Positions 16,413-25,105 of a DNA stretch of 35,860 bases are shown in pieces. The number at the start of each line of letters is the position of its first letter. Position 1 is the stretch's first letter. The DNA comes from Candidatus Latescibacterota bacterium (GTDB lineage Bacteria; Latescibacterota; UBA2968; UBA8231): the NCBI GenBank assembly GCA_016187725.1, contig JACPJE010000287.1, forward strand, positions 1-35,860, in the 5' to 3' direction. The notes beneath the pieces are model-generated. The model worked only from the letters and a program-made list of their open reading frames with translations, was not told where the DNA came from and searched no databases. Made by a program: the position numbers and the translations under genes.

Positions 16413-16610
16413 ATGGCTTTTTCGTTTACCAATTCCCGCGGCAGTTCCTATATCTTGCATGCCAGGACCACTGTCTTAAAAAACGGCAATACCCAGACTA
16501 TCTACTTCTTTTCGCGCGAAGCCAAGGAGGGCGTGTTGGACAACGTGCCCGAGGGCTACGAAGTCTCCGAGAGCAAGAACGGCCTGCCTGTCCTCAAGCG
16601 CAAACAGTGA
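16413..16610 (+). CDS. Conserved small protein of unknown function (65 residues)
   Basis: A short basic protein with an AAAGGAG ribosome site 8 nt before the ATG. It reads as two or three strands ('SSYILHARTTVL', 'TQTIYFFSREAK') and then 'PEGYEVSESKNGLPVLKRK'. I associate proteins of this pattern (short, starting Met-Ala-Phe-Ser-Phe-Thr-Asn, with 'IYFF.RE' and 'PeGYEV.E...GLP.LK') with Chloroflexota and some other uncultured bacteria, from memory only. No function is known to me. There is no signal peptide or cysteine pair. The gene is monocistronic in a 440-bp gap. Confidence 0.75.
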   Translation: MAFSFTNSRGSSYILHARTTVLKNGNTQTIYFFSREAKEGVLDNVPEGYEVSESKNGLPVLKRKQ

Positions 16611-16625
16611 AGATCCGCTTCGGTG

Positions 16626-16661
16626 GAGGGGGCCATCGCCCAGCTCTGGATGGTCCCCCTC
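16626..16661. terminator. Hairpin between convergent genes (possible terminator)
   Basis: GAGGGGGCCATC and GATGGTCCCCCTC pair over about 12 bases around an 11-nt loop. It lies 16 bp after the small protein's stop and before the 3' end of the glycosyltransferase gene, the expected place for a bidirectional terminator. No T-run follows on either strand. Confidence 0.35.
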
Positions 16662-16716
16662 TGCGCCTCCTTATTCCTCGCTCTGCCCGCACTGGCTGAG
16701 GTCCAGTGGTGAGTCG

Positions 16717-19146
16717 CTACTGGCCCGCTAGCCACTTCTCCAATTCGATATCTGTCCCCGGCGCCAGGCGCAGCGCCTCCCGGGCGTGGGTCCTGGCTTT
16801 GACCGTCTGTCCCAGACTCCGGCAGGCATAGGCCAGCAAGCGGTGGGCCTCGGCCCGGCCGGGGTTGAGCCGCAGCCATTCTTCACAGGTCTCTGCCGCC
16901 ATCTGGGGACGCCCCGCCCCCAGGTGGAGCTGCGCCAAGCGCAGGTAGAGCGGCTCGTGGCGGGCGTCCCGCTCCAGCCCCGTCCTGTAGACCTCTGCGG
17001 CCCGGTCCGGCTGGCCGTGCTTTTCACAGAAGATCCCCAGTTCCTCGTGCGCAAAGCCCTGGTCCGGGAAACGCTCCAGTTGCCAGGTGTAGACCTGCAG
17101 GGCCGGTGCGGGGCGGTTCTGCCTCTGGTAGAACTGGGCCAAGAACTTATAGGAATACCTCTTCCAGGGTGCTCGCTGGAGTGCTTCGCACAGCATCTCT
17201 TCTTCGTGCTCAGATTCTCCGAGAGCCTGGTAGACCATTGCCAAGTTGTGGCGGACGGTAGTGTTGTCTAGCTGAAGCCGCAGGTATTCGCGGTAGAAAC
17301 CCAAAGACTTTTCCCACTGCTTATCCTGTTGGTACAGAAAACCCAGGACAAAGTACGCATATGGGCATTGGGGGTCTAGTTCCAGGGCCCGAACCGCTAA
17401 CGAGAGCGCTTCATCGTTTTGTCCCTTAGCCTGCTCAGCTGCCGCGCCCAGAGCGTATGCCCTTGCGAATACAGGCCGTACTCCCAGTCTTTTCTTTGAC
17501 GGCAATGCCACTTCCTTCACCTTCCAGATCTCTACCTCAGGACCGGGCTGGGTCAGTGCGCCAAAATCTCCCAAAGGGACATAGAACGCATCTAATGGGT
17601 CGTACAGGGGGAGGCTTTGCCGCAGTCCTGGAGGAGTGAAGCGCGCCAACGGTTCGGCGATCGTCTCTAGGTCAGAGGCAAAAGAAGAGTCGATGTGCGA
17701 GTACCCTAGCGGGTGCCGATGGAGAACGACAATACTTGGCTCAAATGACTCGATTGCTTCGGTGCTCCCGGCGGCGGCCTGGATATTGTTCCGCTGGATG
17801 ACATAGCTGTAAAAGGGCGACCTAGCCGGCTGTTTTTCCAAAAAGCCTATGGCGCCATCCAGCCCTTCCCGGCCGAAGGTCTGTTCAAACTGCGAAACCT
17901 CCCACCACAGGTTTTCAAAGGTCTGCACCTGCACGTCGCCGGCCCAGCCGCCGAAGTTCCCGATCACGGTCCCCTCCGGCACCTCAGCCTCCACCCAGGC
18001 ACGCGCCTCGGCCCGGGTGTCCTCGCGCCCGGCGATGCGGACCATGCCCACCGAGGCGTAAAGCGGCTCCAGCGCCACCAGCAGGACCAGTCCTGCCCGC
18101 CACCAGCGATGCCGCAGGGACCGCACGGCCCCGGAGATGAGCACCGCCAGCAGGAGCATCAGGGGCAGGGCGTAGCGGAGGAACACCAGCATCCCGGCCC
18201 CCATGACCAGGTAGTAGGCCAAAAACCCCGCCAACAGCACCCACACTTCCTTCTTCCGACTCCTGAGGGCCTGTCCAACCGCCCCCACCCCCAGGCCCAG
18301 GCCCACCCAGCCCAGGCCATACCTCAGACTTACCTTCAAATGGTACCACCACGCCCTGCCCAGGTCCGCACGGCCCTTCTCCAGGTGGTTCGCCTGGAAC
18401 AGGAAGTGCGTGCGAAAGGTCTCAAAGTCCAACAGTACATAGGGAGAGACCAGGACAAAAACCCCGATGGCCACCAGGCCGGCGATCCAGATCCTACGGT
18501 CTGCCAGACTCCGACCTGCCAGCAGATGGCCGGCAGCCACGGCCGCACCGGCCAGTGCCCCCGGGTACTTGGTGGCGCCAGCCAGACCGACCAGGGCGCC
18601 GGCCAGCGCATAGTCTGGCCACTGTTGACGCTCCAGCAGCCGTACCCCGGCCCAGACTGCACCTACAAACCAAAAACCCAGGGCCACGTCCACGCCCGCC
18701 GCAAAACTCTGCCGCACATGGACCGTGCAGACTGCCACCAGCAGGGCGGCGACCAGGTCCGCGGGGTATCCGTACACCCGCCTGGCCAACAGCGCCGCCC
18801 ACCACACCGTCCCCAGGGCAAAGGCCACACTCGTCAGGCGGGCTAGCAAGAGCAGAGCCTCGGCGTTCCAAAAATAGTGATAGGCGGCAAACTCCAGCAG
18901 GGACCAGCCGGGGCCGAACAGGTACTGCCACAGAAAACCAGCGCCGTACGCCAGCCCCAGCAGGTAGAAGTGCAAGGAGGGATAGTGGAAGTGGTGGGGA
19001 TTGAGGTCGCCGCTGAAAAAGTTGAGCGGGTAGACTACCATGAAGATCTCGTCCGGGTGCCATACCGGCGGGCCCCAGAGCAGGGGCCACAGCCGCAGCC
19101 CCGCCCCCAGCACCAGCAGCACAGGCAGCAGCACCCGCTCCCGCAC
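16717..19146 (-). CDS. Membrane glycosyltransferase (GT39/ArnT-like) fused to C-terminal TPR repeats
   Basis: An 809-residue protein from a GTG start at 19146 that overlaps the stop of the upstream phosphatase gene by one base (TAGTG). The frame is open further upstream, but that part is an arginine/proline-rich shadow of the phosphatase gene. Residues ~1-400 have 10-12 membrane spans. The first periplasmic loop carries 'WHPDEIF', the acidic motif of lipid-linked sugar transferases of the PMT/ArnT fold. A soluble domain (~400-550) follows. Residues ~560-809 are tetratricopeptide repeats ('DPQCPYAYFVLGFLYQQDKQ', 'NPGRAEAHRLLAYACRSLGQ'). It probably moves a sugar from a polyprenyl phosphate to an outer acceptor, with TPRs for docking. 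It is translationally coupled to the phosphatase. Confidence 0.82.
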   Translation of the reverse strand: MRERVLLPVLLVLGAGLRLWPLLWGPPVWHPDEIFMVVYPLNFFSGDLNPHHFHYPSLHFYLLGLAYGAGFLWQYLFGPGWSLLEFAAYHYFWNAEALLLLARLTSVAFALGTVWWAALLARRVYGYPADLVAALLVAVCTVHVRQSFAAGVDVALGFWFVGAVWAGVRLLERQQWPDYALAGALVGLAGATKYPGALAGAAVAAGHLLAGRSLADRRIWIAGLVAIGVFVLVSPYVLLDFETFRTHFLFQANHLEKGRADLGRAWWYHLKVSLRYGLGWVGLGLGVGAVGQALRSRKKEVWVLLAGFLAYYLVMGAGMLVFLRYALPLMLLLAVLISGAVRSLRHRWWRAGLVLLVALEPLYASVGMVRIAGREDTRAEARAWVEAEVPEGTVIGNFGGWAGDVQVQTFENLWWEVSQFEQTFGREGLDGAIGFLEKQPARSPFYSYVIQRNNIQAAAGSTEAIESFEPSIVVLHRHPLGYSHIDSSFASDLETIAEPLARFTPPGLRQSLPLYDPLDAFYVPLGDFGALTQPGPEVEIWKVKEVALPSKKRLGVRPVFARAYALGAAAEQAKGQNDEALSLAVRALELDPQCPYAYFVLGFLYQQDKQWEKSLGFYREYLRLQLDNTTVRHNLAMVYQALGESEHEEEMLCEALQRAPWKRYSYKFLAQFYQRQNRPAPALQVYTWQLERFPDQGFAHEELGIFCEKHGQPDRAAEVYRTGLERDARHEPLYLRLAQLHLGAGRPQMAAETCEEWLRLNPGRAEAHRLLAYACRSLGQTVKARTHAREALRLAPGTDIELEKWLAGQ

Positions 19147-19715
19147 TAGCCCAGGGCCTCCACCTGCACCGCGCGGGAAGCTGTTTCCAGGCACACCTTG
19201 TAGACCCCGCCGGGAGCGAGGGGGAACTCGGGCAGTTCCTCCAGTCCCTTGCCCATCCAGTGGAGCAGGCTCAGGACGATGGGGTCGCGATGCGAGACGG
19301 CGATGAGCTGCCCATCGGCATGGCGCTCCAGCACCACCGCGGCCCAGGATAGAAAACGCCCCCGGATCGAGGCGGCGCACTCGATTCCCGGGACCGTGCG
19401 CTCCTCAGTCATGTAGGGACGGGGCAGCGCCGAGAAGGGCTGGCCCTGGTACCCTTCCACTCCGGTCTCCACGATGAGCGGCTCGGTGGTCAGGGCCAAC
19501 CCCAGGTGCTCACCCAGGATCTGGGCCGATTCCTGAGCCCGCTGCAGCGGGGAGACATAGAGGCCCTGGAAAGGACCGCGCCCCTGCAGCAACCCGGCGG
19601 CCTGGACCAGCTGCTCCCTGCCTTTCTGGCTCAATCCGTAGCCGGGCAGATGGCCGTAGATGATGCCCTGAGGATTGTGCACCTCGCCGTGGCGCACCAG
19701 GTAGATGGTCGACAT
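19146..19715 (-). CDS. Histidine phosphatase family protein (phosphoglycerate mutase-like)
   Basis: A 189-residue cytosolic phosphatase. The N-terminal 'YLVRHGEVHNPQG' holds the catalytic His of the RHG motif. 'LYVSPLQRAQESAQILGE' gives the second Arg, 'VETGVEGYQGQ' the acid region, and 'LIAVSHRDPI' the second catalytic His. Length and motifs fit the CobC/GpmB-like branch. The substrate cannot be assigned. The stop overlaps the GTG of the glycosyltransferase by one base, so the two are made together; a role in recycling a sugar phosphate for that enzyme is possible but unproved. The ribosome site before 19715 is weak (AAAAGG). Confidence 0.88.
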   Translation of the reverse strand: MSTIYLVRHGEVHNPQGIIYGHLPGYGLSQKGREQLVQAAGLLQGRGPFQGLYVSPLQRAQESAQILGEHLGLALTTEPLIVETGVEGYQGQPFSALPRPYMTEERTVPGIECAASIRGRFLSWAAVVLERHADGQLIAVSHRDPIVLSLLHWMGKGLEELPEFPLAPGGVYKVCLETASRAVQVEALG

Positions 19716-19829
19716 AAAATGGCCTTTTTGAGTTAATATAGGCTCCGGCCCCGAGCATGTCGATCTGGCCCGTCTTGCCCCTGCCTCCCCCGGTGGGTAT
19801 TATTCCTAAAGCCTTTAGCCACTGGAGAC

Positions 19830-20152
19830 TACTCATGCAGCGCGCCCTCAGCCAGAAAGTCCTCGGCAAGAGATCCCACCAGATGTCTTCGGCACCGGCG
19901 AAGCGGCCTGTTCCTGACAGCACCACATGCTGGTCTCCACCGCTGGCCAGCGCGCCCTGGGCATTTACCTCGCTGATGGACTCCCTGGGCCGGCTCATCG
20001 ACTGGCCGGTGGCCTATGCCAGCGCCGCACCGCTCTTCTGTTTTGGTCTGCTGCGGGAGTTCGACCTGCCCGACCTGATCGACCTGTCCGCGCCCGTGCC
20101 GCTGTACGACACCGAGTATCGCGGTCCTTTGCGGGCAGTCAGGCCGAAATGA
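19830..20152 (+). pseudogene. Decayed alpha/beta-hydrolase remnant
   Basis: This stretch lies between the phosphatase and the membrane protein gene. In one frame (from 19927) it encodes 'STAGQRALGIYL'; in the next frame, from about 19970, it encodes 'MDSLGRLIDW', then 'CFGLLREFDLPDLIDLSAPV' and 'PLYDTEYRG'. These read as two parts of a dienelactone-hydrolase or acetyl-esterase-like protein: the helix before the nucleophile elbow and the late 'DlpDl..l.APrPL' strand. The nucleophile segment between them is missing. A frameshift plus internal deletion would explain this. The final frame ends in ATGA overlapping the start at 20149, so the remnant may still carry translation into the next gene. 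The family call is from pattern only. Confidence 0.4.
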
Positions 20153-21453
20153 TCCTGCTCCTCGCCGGGCCGGCCTTCATCGCTCTCTGTTCTGGCCTGA
20201 TGCTGGGCCGGGTGGAGCCCTTCGCCACCTTCTTCTACCATTTCGCCTGGTACGGGCTGATTTTCACCTTCGACCAGTTGATCCGCCGCCGCCAGGGCCG
20301 CTCCCTGATCGCCACCTGCGGGCCGGGTTTCCTGGCCCTGCTCTTCTGGTCAGCGGCGGCCTGGTACTTCTTCGAACTGGTCAATCTCCGCCTGCAGAAC
20401 TGGTACTATGTCTTTGTGGCCGACAACCCGCTCCTCAGCTTCCTGGGCACGGCAGTGGCCTTTGCCACCGTCTTCCCGGGTATCTTCTGGATCGACCACT
20501 ACCTGGCCCTGCGCGGGGTGGCCGCCCAGCGCCGGGGCAGACCTCTGCGCTTCACCGCCGCCGGCCTGCGAAATCTTCAAATAGGTGGCCTGGTCTGCCT
20601 GGTCCTCCCCCTGATCTGGCCCACTTACTTCTTCCCACTGGTGTGGCTGGCCCTGGTGCTGATCACCGCGCCCGCCAATTGCCGCCGGGGCATCGACGAC
20701 CTGCTGCTCCAGTTCGAAAGGGGCGAGTACGGTCCCTTCCTGCGCCTGCTACTGGCCGGCCTGATCGCCGGCTTCTTCTGGGAATCCCTCAACTTCTGGG
20801 CCCGGGCCAAGTGGATCTACACCGTGCCCTTCTTCGACGAATTCAAACTCTTCGAGATGCCCCTGGCCGGCTTTCTGGGTTTCCCGCCCTTTGCCGTGGA
20901 GTGCGCGGTGCTCTACCGAGCCCTGGTCTGGCGCGGCCTGGCCCCGGCCTTTGGTGCGTACACCGCGCAAAAACCCCAGCCCTCTGCCCCGGCCCTCAAA
21001 GGAGTCCTCTTTTTGCTGGCCGCCCTCGGTGGCGGGCTGACGCACTACTATATGGAACGCCAGACCACCACCTCGGTGACGCCCCGCCTCGAAGCCCTCG
21101 AAGCCCTGGCCCCCGGGGTGCGCTCCTTACTGGAAATGCATCAGGTGCGCTATCTGACGGATCTGGAGGGCTGGCAGGGGAAGGACCTGTGGCGACAACT
21201 GGAGGACGAGTTGGCACCCCAGCAACTGGCCGAGCTGCGCCGAGCCTCTCGGCTCTACCTGCACCAGGGCATCGGCGCCGAGTACGGAAATCTTTTGTTG
21301 CGCGCCGGCATCTCTTCCGTAGAAGAACTGGGCCAGCTCCCGGCTGAGGCGGTGCTCGAAAAACTCGACGCCATACCCCACCGACGCCTGCCCACCCTGG
21401 CCCAGGTGCGGGTCTGGGTGCGCCGTGCCCCTGACGAAAGGAATCCCTTTTGA
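20149..21453 (+). CDS. Polytopic membrane protein with C-terminal helix-hairpin-helix-like (DUF4332-type) domain
   Basis: A 434-residue protein. The start at 20149 overlaps the previous frame by four bases (ATGA). Residues ~1-300 hold about eight hydrophobic spans with Trp/Tyr/Phe at the borders and conserved-looking 'FDQLIRRRQGRS', 'FFWESLNFWARAKWIY' and 'GFPPFAVECAVLY'. Residues ~305-434 are soluble, with Leu-rich short helices in pairs ('LLRAGISSVEELGQLPAEAV' and a preceding 'MHQVRYLTDLEGW'), like the helix-hairpin-helix domain of DUF4332 proteins. I do not know the function of the membrane part. The stop overlaps the TTG of the next gene, so it forms an operon with the isomerase and the exporter. 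Confidence 0.72.
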   Translation: MILLLAGPAFIALCSGLMLGRVEPFATFFYHFAWYGLIFTFDQLIRRRQGRSLIATCGPGFLALLFWSAAAWYFFELVNLRLQNWYYVFVADNPLLSFLGTAVAFATVFPGIFWIDHYLALRGVAAQRRGRPLRFTAAGLRNLQIGGLVCLVLPLIWPTYFFPLVWLALVLITAPANCRRGIDDLLLQFERGEYGPFLRLLLAGLIAGFFWESLNFWARAKWIYTVPFFDEFKLFEMPLAGFLGFPPFAVECAVLYRALVWRGLAPAFGAYTAQKPQPSAPALKGVLFLLAALGGGLTHYYMERQTTTSVTPRLEALEALAPGVRSLLEMHQVRYLTDLEGWQGKDLWRQLEDELAPQQLAELRRASRLYLHQGIGAEYGNLLLRAGISSVEELGQLPAEAVLEKLDAIPHRRLPTLAQVRVWVRRAPDERNPF

Positions 21454-22223
21454 TCCTCTCCTGCTGCGCCTGGGCCCTCTCTGGTCCCGAAGAACAGAGC
21501 CTCGACCAGCTATCCGAACTGGGGTTTCGCCATGTCGACGTGCGGCCCCAGGCCCTGCGCTCGCCCCGGGCGCGCCAGTGCCTGGCCGACCTGGGCCTGC
21601 GCGTTTCCTGCGTGGCCATCGCCTTTCCGGAGGTGCCTCTCGACAGCGCCGACGCACCGGAGGCGGCCCAGGCCTTCTCACAGTTGGTCGCCGGCCTGCA
21701 CCACGCCCGCGAGCTGGGGGCCGCCACCGCGTACGTGGTGCCGGGCATGGACGGGAGCCCTGCGGCCCTGGAGCGTTATGCCCGCGCCCTGGAGCACCTT
21801 GCCGAGCAGGCTGCCAGCTTAGATCTCCGGCTGGGCATCGAGCACTTCCCCGGCCGCAGCCTGCCCACCGGCGCCGCTACCCTCGACTTCATCGAAGAGA
21901 TCGGCCACCCCAATCTCTACCTGCTCTTCGACCTGGGCCATGCCCAGATCTCCGCCGAGGACCCGGCCGCCCTCATCCACCGCGCCGGCGCGCGCCTGGG
22001 CTATGTGCACCTGGACGACAACGACGGCCGCCAGGACCTACACCTGGGTCTGTTGGATGGCATCCTCACCGGAGAAACCCTGCGCCGCACCTGGACGGCC
22101 CTGGGGGAAGTGAACTACCAGGGCCCCCTCAGCCTCGAACTGCACCCCCAGCTGCCCGATCCACTCGCCGACCTGCGCCGCAGCCGCGAGGTGGTATTGC
22201 GCCTGGGGCCCGGAGAAAGATAG
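21450..22223 (+). CDS. Sugar phosphate isomerase/epimerase-like TIM barrel (AP endonuclease family 2)
   Basis: A 257-residue protein with a TTG start at 21450 overlapping the upstream TGA by three bases and GAAAGGAA about 8 nt before it. The fold is read from alternating strands and helices with metal ligands typical of the xylose isomerase-like group: 'LGIEHFPG' (Glu), 'LLFDLGHAQI' (Asp, His), 'LGYVHLDDND' (His, Asp), 'HLGLLDGIL' and 'GPLSLELHP' (Glu). These give a divalent metal site. Family members isomerise or epimerise sugars or act as endonuclease IV; the 'VHLDDNDGRQDLHLGLLDG' pattern is that of the sugar enzymes. The substrate is unknown. It lies 10 bp before the RND gene. Confidence 0.85.
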   Translation: MILSCCAWALSGPEEQSLDQLSELGFRHVDVRPQALRSPRARQCLADLGLRVSCVAIAFPEVPLDSADAPEAAQAFSQLVAGLHHARELGAATAYVVPGMDGSPAALERYARALEHLAEQAASLDLRLGIEHFPGRSLPTGAATLDFIEEIGHPNLYLLFDLGHAQISAEDPAALIHRAGARLGYVHLDDNDGRQDLHLGLLDGILTGETLRRTWTALGEVNYQGPLSLELHPQLPDPLADLRRSREVVLRLGPGER

Positions 22224-22233
22224 CCAGCCCCTT

Positions 22234-24891
22234 ATGTCTTCGCTCCTGAACCGCTATGCCGCTTTCCTGAGCCGGCAGCCGGTCCTGGTCTTTCTGCTCG
22301 CCTGCGCCCTCACCGCCGGGTCCGGTTTCTTCGCCTCCCACCTCGAACTGCGCAGCAACTTCGAGGAACTGCTCCCCGATTCCTACCGCAGCGTCCAGGA
22401 TCTCCACCGCCTGGTGGGCCGGGTGGGGGGCTTAGGCAATCTGGTGGTGGCCGTCGAATGCGACGATCTGAAGGCCTCCGAGCGCTTTGCCGAGGATCTG
22501 GTCCCCCGCCTCAAGCAGAACCTGCCGCCCAACTACGTCCGCTACGTGGAGTACAAGGTCGACGAGCAGAAGGAATTCTACGAGAAGAACAAGTACCTCT
22601 ACGCAGATCTGATAGACCTGCAGGAGATCCGCGACCGGGTCCGGGAGCACATCGAGGAGGAAAAATGGAAGCGCTCGCCCCTGGCCGTCGACCTGGGGCT
22701 GGAGGACGAGGCGGATACTCAGGCCAAATTCGACCTGTCGGACATCGAGCAGAAGTACGAGAAGAAGCGGTCCAAGCTCGAAAAATACCCCGACGGCTAC
22801 TTCGTCGGCGAGGAGGGCCGGCTCCTGGCCATCCTGGTCAAACCCTACGGGACCGCCACCGGGATCGACTTCTCGCGCAAGTTGGCCAAGGCGGTGGAAA
22901 AGGAGATCGCCGACCTCCATCCCTCTTCCTACCACCCCTCCATGAAGGTGGGGCTGACCGGCAAGTACCGCACCAACATCGACCAGTACCAGTCGCTCAC
23001 CGACGACATCGTCTCCACCACCGCCTTCACGGTGATGCTGGTCATCCTCTCGGTCTACGCCTTCTACCGCACGGCTGGCGCCTTTGTCTGCCTGGGCATC
23101 GCCGTGAGCATGGGCGTGGCCTGGACCTTTGCCCTGGCCTATTGGCACATCGGCTACCTCAACTCGCAGACTGCCTTTCTGGCCTCCATCATCGTGGGCA
23201 ACGGCATCAACTACGGCCTCATCTTCATGGCTCGCTACCAGGAGGAGCGCCGCGCCGGGGTGGCCACTCTGGAGGCCCTGGCCTCCTCCATACGCAATAC
23301 CATCCAGGCCACTGCCACTGCCTCGCTGGCCACCTGCGTGTCCTTTGGCGCGCTGATGGCCACCGCCTTCAAGGGCTTCAACCAGTTCGGCTTCATCGGC
23401 GGTTTCGGCATGGCCCTGTGCTGGCTGGCCTCCTTCACGGTGCTGCCCGTCTGCGTGGTGCTCTATGAGCGGATCTTCCTGAAGCAGAAGGGCTGGGGTG
23501 GAGCGCCGCCCCGCCGGCCGCTGGTCGGGGCCGGGGTGGCCTGGGCCATCTGCCGCTGGGTGGTGTACCTGGATTACGCGGAAACCACCGCCGTCGCCCT
23601 GGCCGTGGGCCTGGTCGTCTGGGGCGTGCAGTGGCGGTGGCGGCGCCAGGGTATCCACAGCACCCAAGGGGTGATCGTGGGACCCTCCGCGTATCTGGTG
23701 GAACACCATCCGCGCATCCTGGCGGTCCTCTCGGCGGCGATGGTCCTCGCCTCGGTGGGGCTGATCATCTGGTTCATCCCCAACTCCTTCGAGTACGACT
23801 TCTCCAAGCTCCTCCAGAAGAGCCGGCAGAAGACCCAGGCTGAATTGCTCAAGACCAGGGTCAACGCCGTCTTCGGGGAATCCCTCTCGCCGGTGGTGAT
23901 CGTCGCCGACCGCCTCGACCAGGTGGAGGCCATCCAGCGCGAGGTGCTCCGCAAGCGCGACGCCGAGCCGGCCGACGACCGCATCATCGATACCTGCAAG
24001 ACCCTGGTGGCCTCACTGCCCAGGGACCAGGAACAGAAGATGGCGGTACTCGGGGAACTGCGGGTCCTGCTCGAAGATCAGACTATTGCCCTGCTGCCCG
24101 ATTCCCTGCGGCAGAAGGTGGAGCAGATCCGCAGCGAGATCGCCCAGCTCAAACCCATCGGCCTGGACGAGCTGCCGCCGATGATGACCCACAACTACGA
24201 GGAGTTGGACGGCAAGAAGGGCCTGATCGTCTACGTGTTCCCCAGGCCGGGCGCCGGATTGTGGGATGGCAGGCGGGTGATCCGCTTTGCCCAGAGCGTG
24301 CGCACCACTGCCCTGCCCTCGGGCGAGACCATCTACACCTCGGGCGAGCCGGTGATCTTCGCCGACATGCTCGAAGCCGTGGCCCACGACGCCCCGCGCG
24401 CCGCCGCCGGCTCGGTGCTAGGGGTGCTGCTGCTCCTGCTGATCAGCTTCCGCAACCTGAAGGCCTCGCTAGTGGTGATGGCCTCGCTGCTGGCGGGGGT
24501 GGTGATGATGGGCGGGGGCATGGCCCTCTTCGACATCAAGCTCAATTTCTTCAACTTCGTGGTCATCCCCATCACCATCGGGATTGGGGTGGACTACGCG
24601 GTGAACATCTACCAGCGCTACCGCCTCGAAGGCCCCGGCTCCGTGGGCTTTGTCATCCGCCGCTCGGGCGGGGCCGTGGCCCTGTGCTCGCTGACCACGA
24701 TTATCGGCTACTGCGCCCTGATCATCGCCCAGAACGCGGCCCTCACCTCCTTTGGCTGGATGGCCAACGTCGGGGAATTCGCCTGCCTCTTCACCGCCAT
24801 CCTCTCCATGCCGGCCTTCCTCCTGCTGATCGAACGCCGCCGGGCCCGACGGGCTGGGAAAAGCGGGTACGCAAACGCAGCGGGGAGCTAA
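22234..24891 (+). CDS. RND/MMPL-family transporter (hopanoid-exporter HpnN-like)
   Basis: An 885-residue inner-membrane protein with the RND plan: TM1 at ~15-35, a large periplasmic loop (~36-255) rich in charged helices, TM2-6 (~260-420), a second half with TM7 near 495, another large loop and TM8-12 at the end. Marks are 'LRSNFEELLPDSYRSVQD' (typical of the MMPL/HpnN group), 'SQTAFLASIIVGNGINYGLI' in TM4 and its counterpart 'FVVIPITIGIGVDYAVNIYQ' in the second half, both with the G-x-x-x-D/N-Y segment. Such proteins export lipids or hopanoids using the proton gradient. No hopanoid genes are in the window, so the cargo is open. The TAA stop abuts the MITE-like element at 24892. Confidence 0.88.
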   Translation: MSSLLNRYAAFLSRQPVLVFLLACALTAGSGFFASHLELRSNFEELLPDSYRSVQDLHRLVGRVGGLGNLVVAVECDDLKASERFAEDLVPRLKQNLPPNYVRYVEYKVDEQKEFYEKNKYLYADLIDLQEIRDRVREHIEEEKWKRSPLAVDLGLEDEADTQAKFDLSDIEQKYEKKRSKLEKYPDGYFVGEEGRLLAILVKPYGTATGIDFSRKLAKAVEKEIADLHPSSYHPSMKVGLTGKYRTNIDQYQSLTDDIVSTTAFTVMLVILSVYAFYRTAGAFVCLGIAVSMGVAWTFALAYWHIGYLNSQTAFLASIIVGNGINYGLIFMARYQEERRAGVATLEALASSIRNTIQATATASLATCVSFGALMATAFKGFNQFGFIGGFGMALCWLASFTVLPVCVVLYERIFLKQKGWGGAPPRRPLVGAGVAWAICRWVVYLDYAETTAVALAVGLVVWGVQWRWRRQGIHSTQGVIVGPSAYLVEHHPRILAVLSAAMVLASVGLIIWFIPNSFEYDFSKLLQKSRQKTQAELLKTRVNAVFGESLSPVVIVADRLDQVEAIQREVLRKRDAEPADDRIIDTCKTLVASLPRDQEQKMAVLGELRVLLEDQTIALLPDSLRQKVEQIRSEIAQLKPIGLDELPPMMTHNYEELDGKKGLIVYVFPRPGAGLWDGRRVIRFAQSVRTTALPSGETIYTSGEPVIFADMLEAVAHDAPRAAAGSVLGVLLLLLISFRNLKASLVVMASLLAGVVMMGGGMALFDIKLNFFNFVVIPITIGIGVDYAVNIYQRYRLEGPGSVGFVIRRSGGAVALCSLTTIIGYCALIIAQNAALTSFGWMANVGEFACLFTAILSMPAFLLLIERRRARRAGKSGYANAAGS

Positions 24892-25027
24892 GGGCTGGCA
24901 CAACAATAATATCGCATGGAAGGCGCAACTATACCACATGCCGCAGGGAACGTTCTCCCTCTGTCAGCGCATACCATAGCGGTATAGTTGCGCTACTCTA
25001 TATGAGGGACTATTTCCGTGCCAGCCC
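24892..25027. mobile_element. MITE-like element, 136 bp, with terminal and inner inverted repeats
   Basis: The ends are GGGCTGGCAC (24892-24901) and its exact reverse complement GTGCCAGCCC (25018-25027). TAA flanks both sides (24889-24891 and 25028-25030), as a 3-bp target duplication would. The left TAA is also the stop of the RND gene. Inside, GCGCAACTATACC (24923-24935) pairs perfectly with GGTATAGTTGCGC (24981-24993). The AT content is higher than the surroundings and no coding frame is present. The whole can fold into one long hairpin. It may be a miniature transposable element or a structured terminator. Between its end and 25106 I see no gene. Confidence 0.5.
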
Positions 25028-25105
25028 TAAGGGGTCTCGTCAAAATAACATGAGTACTTTTTCTCGTGGAGATCGGCGCGATTCAAGTTAGCAGCCGCCA
25101 CTCCA

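Noticed and set aside
19757-20152. An intact 131-residue protein gene
   Set aside because: Only its last ~55 residues look protein-like, and they continue text that starts in a different frame, so a remnant is the better reading.
24892-25105. CRISPR array or repeats with regular spacing
   Set aside because: The repeats here are inverted, not direct, and there is no spacer periodicity. No CRISPR array is seen anywhere in the window.
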